From the NCBI GenBank assembly GCA_002329125.1, contig DCXX01000059.1, forward strand, positions 1-10,733: DNA of 10,733 bases. Reading direction: 5' to 3'. The notes under the pieces were generated by a model. That model was not told where the DNA came from. It saw only the letters and a list, made by a program, of their open reading frames with translations, and did no database searches. This document shows positions 6,514 to 10,733 of this stretch, piece by piece. The position numbers were made by a program, and so were the translations under genes. Source of the stretch: Fidelibacterota bacterium UBA2125. GTDB lineage: Bacteria; Fidelibacterota; Marinisomatia; Marinisomatales; S15-B10. Numbering within the stretch: position 1 is the first letter of the stretch; each line of letters starts with the position of its first letter.

Positions 6514-7860
6514 ATGAGTGATTCAACCCTCCGTCGTGATCTCGGTTCTCTCTCCGGCTACGCCACCATCGTTGGTATTCTGGTGGGCGCTGGGATTTTT
6601 CGTGTGACAGGGGAGGCGGGTGCTGTGGCGGGGAGTTCAGTTCCCTTTGCCTATCTACTATTTGCTCCAATTGTTCTTGCCACAGCTTTTGCGTACAGTG
6701 TTTTTTCTTCAACGCCTCTTGGCAATCGACCCGGCGGTGCGTATCTACATATTTCCAGAACGTTCGGGAATTATTACATCGGATTCGTGGCTATGTGGAT
6801 GAAACTGGTAGCGTTTGTTGGAGCCATTTCTTTCATGTCTACCAGTTTCGGTGAATATATGAATTTCTTCATCCCTGGGCAGGATCCGCGCTTTTGGGCA
6901 GTGATCGTGCTGCTGGTTTTTTATGGAATCAACATTTTTGGGATCAAATATTACGGTAGGGTTCAGATTGGCATGCTGATTGTGCTTATGATCAGCATTG
7001 TGTTGCTTGTGGTACCTGGACTGGCAGCTGTTGACCTCAGCTATTACGACCCAATTCTGCCCAAAGGTTGGAGTGGCCTACTGTCAGCCATGCCCATGCT
7101 CTTTTTCAGCTATGCCGGCTTTGAGACGCTGGCCCAGACGGCGGGAGAAACCAAGGACGCCACACGGACGTTGCCTGTCATATTTGTGAGAGGTGTTCTT
7201 GCGTCAGTGGTCATCTTTTTTCTCATGTCTTTTGTGGCGTTTGGGGTTCTTCCCGCTGAAGTATTGGCTCAATCCAAATCTGCCATGGCTGATGCAGCAG
7301 CGGTGTATCTTCCGCCCTGGGGCGCTGGCATAGTGGCTCTCGGAGGCATGAGTGCTTTTTTGACCAGTATTAACGGTTCGATTCTTGTTCCCTCACGGAT
7401 GTTTTTTGTGTTCAGTGAAGACCGTCTCATGCCAGGTTTCCTTTCGGCGGTCCACCCCAAATGGCGCACACCCCACGTTAGTCTCATCATCAGTGCTGCC
7501 ATCTGTATTGTTCTTGTATGGACGCAATCATCACAATTTCTTTTGAATACAGGACTCATCGGAATTTTCATCGTCTATTTTCTCCAGGGGGTGTCGCTCA
7601 TGGTATTGCCGAAAGTCAACCGGTCACTCTATGAGTCGGCTCAATTCAAGCCGCCACCTTTAATTGTTATCGGCATAGGACTTTTCTCAGCGGCCGTCAT
7701 GCTCATATTCATGACGTCTATTTTGAAAGCAGTCTTTATCTGGACAATCTTATGGCTGGCTGTGGGGAGCGTCCTCTTTTTCGTGGGCCGCCGGCAAGGG
7801 AAAGCCGAAGGATTTGATTATAATGCCCGGCTGGTCAGAGACTTCACCATAGAAAACTGA
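6514..7860 (+). CDS. APC-superfamily amino-acid permease
   Basis: A 448-residue integral membrane protein with about 12 hydrophobic segments, expected in the inner membrane as an amino-acid or amine transporter. The family signature VGAGIF lies at residues 24-29 in TM1, the unwound helix that binds the substrate backbone. PGGAY follows in TM2-3. FSYAGFE (198-204) and AGETKDATRTLP (from 210) match TM6 and its following conserved glutamate. SEDRLMPGFLSAVHPKWRTP matches the TM8-9 loop of APC permeases. Substrate is not readable. The ATG at 6514 lacks a clear Shine-Dalgarno sequence, but no other start lies upstream in frame. The amidase begins four bases after its stop, so the two are very likely one operon. 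An attractive reading is uptake of an amide-bearing compound or amino acid handled by that amidase. The divergent OCD-family gene may share regulation across the intergenic region. Confidence 0.9.
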   Translation: MSDSTLRRDLGSLSGYATIVGILVGAGIFRVTGEAGAVAGSSVPFAYLLFAPIVLATAFAYSVFSSTPLGNRPGGAYLHISRTFGNYYIGFVAMWMKLVAFVGAISFMSTSFGEYMNFFIPGQDPRFWAVIVLLVFYGINIFGIKYYGRVQIGMLIVLMISIVLLVVPGLAAVDLSYYDPILPKGWSGLLSAMPMLFFSYAGFETLAQTAGETKDATRTLPVIFVRGVLASVVIFFLMSFVAFGVLPAEVLAQSKSAMADAAAVYLPPWGAGIVALGGMSAFLTSINGSILVPSRMFFVFSEDRLMPGFLSAVHPKWRTPHVSLIISAAICIVLVWTQSSQFLLNTGLIGIFIVYFLQGVSLMVLPKVNRSLYESAQFKPPPLIVIGIGLFSAAVMLIFMTSILKAVFIWTILWLAVGSVLFFVGRRQGKAEGFDYNARLVRDFTIEN

Positions 7861-7864
7861 TCTT

Positions 7865-9325
7865 TTGAACATCGATCTGTATCAAACTGCTACTGGGCTG
7901 CTTGAAAAAATCCGGAAGAAGGATATATCCGCTCTGGAGCTGCTTGAAATTCATCTTCAAAAAATCGAGGAGATAAATCAAGAGATCAATGCAGTTGTAG
8001 TAACAAACGCTGAACAGGCCACGGAGCGAGCCAAGGCAGCTGATGAAGCACTCACCCGTGATGAATTGTGGGGTCCTCTACACGGTCTCCCCATGACCGT
8101 TAAGGATGCCTTTGAGGTAGAAGGGTTAACTTCTACCGGCGGATCACCTAAATGGAAGGATCACATCCCAGTGAGGAACGCTGATGCCGTTCAGCGTTTC
8201 GTGGATGCTGGTGCTATTGTATTTGGGAAGACAAATGTGCCACTGCTGTCGGTCGATTTTCAAACTTTTAACGATGTTTACGGGATTACAAACAATCCGT
8301 GGGACGTCACCAAAACACCTGGTGGTTCTTCGGGAGGCGCAGCGGCAGCGCTGGCTGCAGGAATGACACCGTTGGAAATTGGCAGTGACATTGGTGGTTC
8401 TATCCGGACGCCGGCCCATTTTTGCGGCGTATACGGCCATAAACCAAGTTACGGTATTATCTCTATGCGGGGACACATCCCGCCACCACCGGGGTGTGTG
8501 AGTGATGGTGACACCCTTTCCGTAGCGGGCCCACTGGCCCGTTCACCAGAGGACCTTGAACTTGCTCTTTCATTACTGGCAGCACCAAAAATGATGGACG
8601 GCGTGGCGTGGGAACTGAAACTACCTCCACCGAGACATGAAACGCTGAATGATTATCGTGTGGCCGTCTGGCTGGATGATCCATACTGTCCTGTGGAGAG
8701 GGCCATTGCTGACGCCATTCAGGGGGTAGTAGAGAAGCTGGCAAAGTGTGGTGTGAAAATTGTAGAAACGCATCCCGACATTTCTCTTGAGTTGAATGAT
8801 CAGGTCTTCTGGGATCTCGTCCCTCCAGTTATAGCCACAGGTTTCCCTCCGAATGTGATTGATAGCATGAGAAAACTATTAGATTCCAGCGAGCCAAATG
8901 ATGATTCTCTGCCTGTTCGGCAGGCCCGGGGTGCGCTGATTCCTCATAAAGATTGGCTGTCAGCCAATGAGCGGCGACACCGTGTCCGGGCGAAGTGGCA
9001 CGAGTTGTTCTGCAACTACGATGTGCTCTTATGTCCCACAACTGTTACCTCCGCGTTTGAACACGATCACAGTCCCGACTTTTTCCAGAGGGAACTGATA
9101 GTGAATGGAGAACCACGACCTTATTTTGAACTGATGGTGTGGGCAGGACTGGCTATCAATGCCCAGCTTCCGGCCACAGTAGCACCTGTAGCGTTATCTG
9201 ATGAAGGCATGCCTGTGGGAATACAGATTATAGGTCCTTACTTGGAGGACCGGACCACAGTGAAATTCGCGGAACTGCTTGAAAAAGTATGTGGCGGTTT
9301 CAATCAGCCACCCAAAATTAATTGA
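7865..9325 (+). CDS. Amidase (amidase signature family)
   Basis: A 486-residue cytoplasmic amidase without a signal peptide, hydrolysing a carboxamide to acid and ammonia. The Ser-cisSer-Lys triad is complete: Lys80 in MTVKD, Ser155 in the GGSSGG loop (153-158), and nucleophile Ser179 in GSDIGGSIRTP. The spacings of 75 and 24 residues equal those of fatty-acid amide hydrolase (142, 217, 241). C-terminal PVGIQIIGP is also typical. Length fits the broad amidase family. It is unlikely to be the GatA subunit, as no gatB or gatC neighbour is present; substrate is unknown. The start is TTG at 7865; no other plausible start lies near, and the gene sits four bases after the permease stop without its own clear ribosome site, implying coupling. 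The last 25 codons recur in diverged form at 10600-10677, beyond the epimerase gene. Confidence 0.92.
   Translation: MNIDLYQTATGLLEKIRKKDISALELLEIHLQKIEEINQEINAVVVTNAEQATERAKAADEALTRDELWGPLHGLPMTVKDAFEVEGLTSTGGSPKWKDHIPVRNADAVQRFVDAGAIVFGKTNVPLLSVDFQTFNDVYGITNNPWDVTKTPGGSSGGAAAALAAGMTPLEIGSDIGGSIRTPAHFCGVYGHKPSYGIISMRGHIPPPPGCVSDGDTLSVAGPLARSPEDLELALSLLAAPKMMDGVAWELKLPPPRHETLNDYRVAVWLDDPYCPVERAIADAIQGVVEKLAKCGVKIVETHPDISLELNDQVFWDLVPPVIATGFPPNVIDSMRKLLDSSEPNDDSLPVRQARGALIPHKDWLSANERRHRVRAKWHELFCNYDVLLCPTTVTSAFEHDHSPDFFQRELIVNGEPRPYFELMVWAGLAINAQLPATVAPVALSDEGMPVGIQIIGPYLEDRTTVKFAELLEKVCGGFNQPPKIN
9253..9270 (+). repeat. 18-base core of a direct repeat in the amidase 3' end (second copy 10605-10622)
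   Basis: GACCACAGTGAAATTCGC occurs at 9253-9270 inside the amidase and again at 10605-10622, in the same reading frame and orientation. After one mismatch, GAACTG also matches. Beyond this the copies differ at nucleotide level but keep the same distance to a TGA stop. The two copies flank the epimerase gene. Confidence 0.85.
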
Positions 9326-9344
9326 AAGTGTTGTCAACGTAGCT

Positions 9345-9365
9345 CTGTTGAACCAGTTCAAACAG
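9345..9365 (+). terminator. Hairpin after the amidase gene, weak terminator or operator
   Basis: CTGTTGAA and TTCAAACAG form an 8-bp stem with one bulged A around a CCAG loop; TTGAACCAGTTCAA within it is a perfect palindrome. TCTTTAATAAAA follows, only a short T-rich stretch. It lies 20 bases past the amidase stop in a 65-base gap. The palindrome could also be an operator for the next gene: TTGAAC (9348-9353) and TAAAAT (9373-9378) resemble promoter boxes, but with a long 19-base spacer. Confidence 0.35.
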
Positions 9366-9390
9366 TCTTTAATAAAATGATAGGTAAAAA

Positions 9391-10509
9391 ATGAAAAAAT
9401 CCAGAAGAGAATTTCTAAAAGCAGCAACTTTTGCAGCAACAACCTTGGGGCTTAACCTGTCTAAAGGGAAGACAAAAACTGTTCACTACGGAGCTGGGGA
9501 ACCCATCTCTATTCTCATCCTGGGGGGTACCGGTTTTATCGGACCTCATATGGTGAAAAGCGCACAGGCCCGTGGTCATGTTATTACCCTTTTTAACCGT
9601 GGGAAAACAAATACTCACCTTTTTCCTGAGGTTGAAAAGCTGAAGGGGGATCGAGAGAATGATCTTGAATCACTTAAGGGTCGCACATGGGATGTAGTCA
9701 TCGATAATTCAGCCATCCGACCTTGGTGGGTCCGAGATACAGCCCAATTGTTGAAAAAATCTGTGGATCGCTACCTCTTTACATCTACCCGTTCTACCTA
9801 CGCAGATTATTCTGAGATAGGTATGGACGAAACCAGCCCTCAGTATGATCCTGATCCAAGTGCAGTAGGTGAGCGTCGCAGTCTCGGCTACGGCCAGGAT
9901 AAGGTTTTATGTGAGCGTGAAGCCCGAAAAGCGTTTGGCGACCGTACCCTCATCGTTCGGCCGGGTCTCATAGTAGGCCCCGGAGATAACACAGACCGTT
10001 TCACTTACTGGCCCGTGCGAATTGACAGGGGAGGTGAAGTACTGGCACCAGGGGATCCTGAAAATGGTGTTATGTTTATAGATGTGAGAGATTTGGCGGA
10101 GTGGTATATCCGTCTTATAGAGAATGGTAATACGGGGAACTACAATGCTCTTGGACCTCAGGCACCCCTCACTTTTGCCGAATTTCTCTATGGGTGTCGG
10201 GCTGTAACCAATGCCAATGTCTCTTTTACCTGGGTTGAGACAAGTTTTCTTTTGGATAGGGAACTTCGCCCTTATCGTGAATTTCCGTGTTGGATGCCCG
10301 CTGAAGGTGATCGCTTAGGCTTTCAGAGATTTGACCTTTCCAAACCGCTGGCAGCGGGACTCACCTACCGACCCCTTGCAGTTACGGCATTTGACACTTT
10401 AGAATGGTATAAATCTCTACCAGGCGAAAGAACAGCGGAACTGAAGGCTGGGATTTCCGCTAAACGGGAGTTTGAAGTTCTAGCAGAATGGCATGCTAAA
10501 AAAGAATGA
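9391..10509 (+). CDS. Tat-exported NAD(P)-binding epimerase/dehydratase-like protein (extended SDR)
   Basis: A 372-residue extended short-chain dehydrogenase/reductase. The N-terminus holds a near-perfect Tat motif, SRREFLK (residues 4-10), followed by a modest hydrophobic stretch (AATFAATTLGL). No clear AxA cleavage site is seen, so the signal may be cut elsewhere or act as an anchor. The nucleotide-binding GGTGFIG is at 45-51, the strand LFTSTRSTYADY corresponds to the catalytic Ser/Thr region, and the YxxxK pair is Tyr167-Lys171 (YGQDK). VRPGLIVGPGDNTDR and FIDVRDLAEW are typical of NAD-dependent epimerases/dehydratases. Tat export would allow folding with bound cofactor before secretion. 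The start follows a weak TAGGT ribosome site (9381-9385); the Tat motif directly after the ATG confirms it. Neighbours do not reveal the substrate, which may be a sugar nucleotide or another hydroxylated compound. It lies between the amidase and a remnant of an amidase 3' end. Confidence 0.87.
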   Translation: MKKSRREFLKAATFAATTLGLNLSKGKTKTVHYGAGEPISILILGGTGFIGPHMVKSAQARGHVITLFNRGKTNTHLFPEVEKLKGDRENDLESLKGRTWDVVIDNSAIRPWWVRDTAQLLKKSVDRYLFTSTRSTYADYSEIGMDETSPQYDPDPSAVGERRSLGYGQDKVLCEREARKAFGDRTLIVRPGLIVGPGDNTDRFTYWPVRIDRGGEVLAPGDPENGVMFIDVRDLAEWYIRLIENGNTGNYNALGPQAPLTFAEFLYGCRAVTNANVSFTWVETSFLLDRELRPYREFPCWMPAEGDRLGFQRFDLSKPLAAGLTYRPLAVTAFDTLEWYKSLPGERTAELKAGISAKREFEVLAEWHAKKE

Positions 10510-10593
10510 TATGATGTTTCTATCTTATGAAATATCCGTTTTCAGTTTCTGAAGATTGACGGAGTTGCTTAAGAGTATTTTTCCAATTTTTAA

Positions 10594-10677
10594 ACGTTGG
10601 ACTTGACCACAGTGAAATTCGCCGAACTGTTACGGGAGGTGAGCGGTGAATTCACAACAAACACTCATATTTCATGA
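10594..10677 (+). pseudogene. Remnant of an amidase 3' end
   Basis: The frame 10600-10677 encodes 25 residues, from DLTTVKFAELL to a TGA, that align without a gap with residues 462-486 of the amidase at 7865-9325. Thirteen of the first 18 residues are identical, and the last seven differ but have equal length. An in-frame TAA at 10591-10593 closes the frame upstream, and sequence further upstream (10510-10590) shows no convincing amidase similarity, so only the tail survives. It is therefore a broken copy, not a gene: the trace of a lost tandem paralogue, or a 3' end displaced by recombination. The rest of the tail, 10510-10593 and 10678-10733, shows no gene I can support. Confidence 0.75.
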
Positions 10678-10733
10678 AAATTCAGTATCTTTTCAATGAA
10701 CAGACAATGGGAAAACAATGTTCACGCAAAAGA

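Noticed and set aside
7865..9325. Possible GatA subunit of the tRNA amidotransferase
   Set aside because: No gatB or gatC neighbour; the gene is coupled to an amino-acid permease, which fits a catabolic amidase better.
10539..10556. Small hairpin TTCAG-TTT-CTGAA after the epimerase gene
   Set aside because: Only five base pairs and no T-run directly after it, so not supported as a terminator.
10696..10733. ATG with an open frame to the window end (MNRQWENNVHAK)
   Set aside because: Only 12 residues are visible and no ribosome site precedes it; it could be a gene start, but this cannot be supported here.
1..10733. Mobile element or CRISPR content
   Set aside because: No transposase, integrase, tRNA or repeat-spacer pattern was seen; the only repeat is the amidase tail pair, which is reported separately.

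Overview
The window reads as a compact, protein-rich segment from a free-living, probably marine, Gram-negative heterotroph. Three exported enzymes carry a Tat or lipoprotein signal, one more has a Sec signal, and two transporters of amino-acid type lie among peptidase, amidase and amino-acid-modifying genes. The gene types and the particular transporter subfamily fit lineages such as Neomarinimicrobiota (SAR406) or marine Bacteroidota/Gemmatimonadota relatives. This placement comes from gene content only and is tentative. There are no RNA genes, CRISPR arrays, insertion sequences or phage genes that I can see.

Layout. Positions 1-3552 (+) form a tightly packed run: the 3' end of an M14-type carboxypeptidase with its C-terminal amidotransferase-like domain, a sodium-dependent (NSS/SNF) transporter, and a secreted S9-type serine hydrolase. 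A promoter-like sequence then precedes a pair that overlaps by one base (3627-5377, +): a Tat-exported class V PLP enzyme and a RidA-type imine deaminase with a lipoprotein signal. Convergent to them is an ornithine cyclodeaminase/mu-crystallin-type imine oxidoreductase (5388-6371, -). The two stop codons sit inside one hairpin. A 142-base divergent intergenic region leads to an APC amino-acid permease and, four bases after it, an amidase (6514-9325, +). A Tat-exported NAD-binding epimerase/dehydratase-like protein follows (9391-10509, +). After it lies an 84-base remnant that matches the last 25 codons of the amidase, with 13 of the first 18 residues identical and the stop in register.

How the genes may work together (inference). 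Peptides and amides are cut outside or in the periplasm (carboxypeptidase, S9 hydrolase), amino acids are taken up (NSS and APC transporters), and amides are hydrolysed in the cytoplasm (amidase). The most distinctive part is the coupled PLP enzyme and RidA, both apparently routed outside the cytoplasm. PLP enzymes can release reactive enamines/imines, RidA hydrolyses these, and the neighbouring OCD-family protein acts on ketimines. Together they suggest a periplasmic amino-acid conversion module with its own imine clean-up. The second point to check is the duplicated amidase 3' end flanking the epimerase gene, which looks like the scar of a past recombination or integration.
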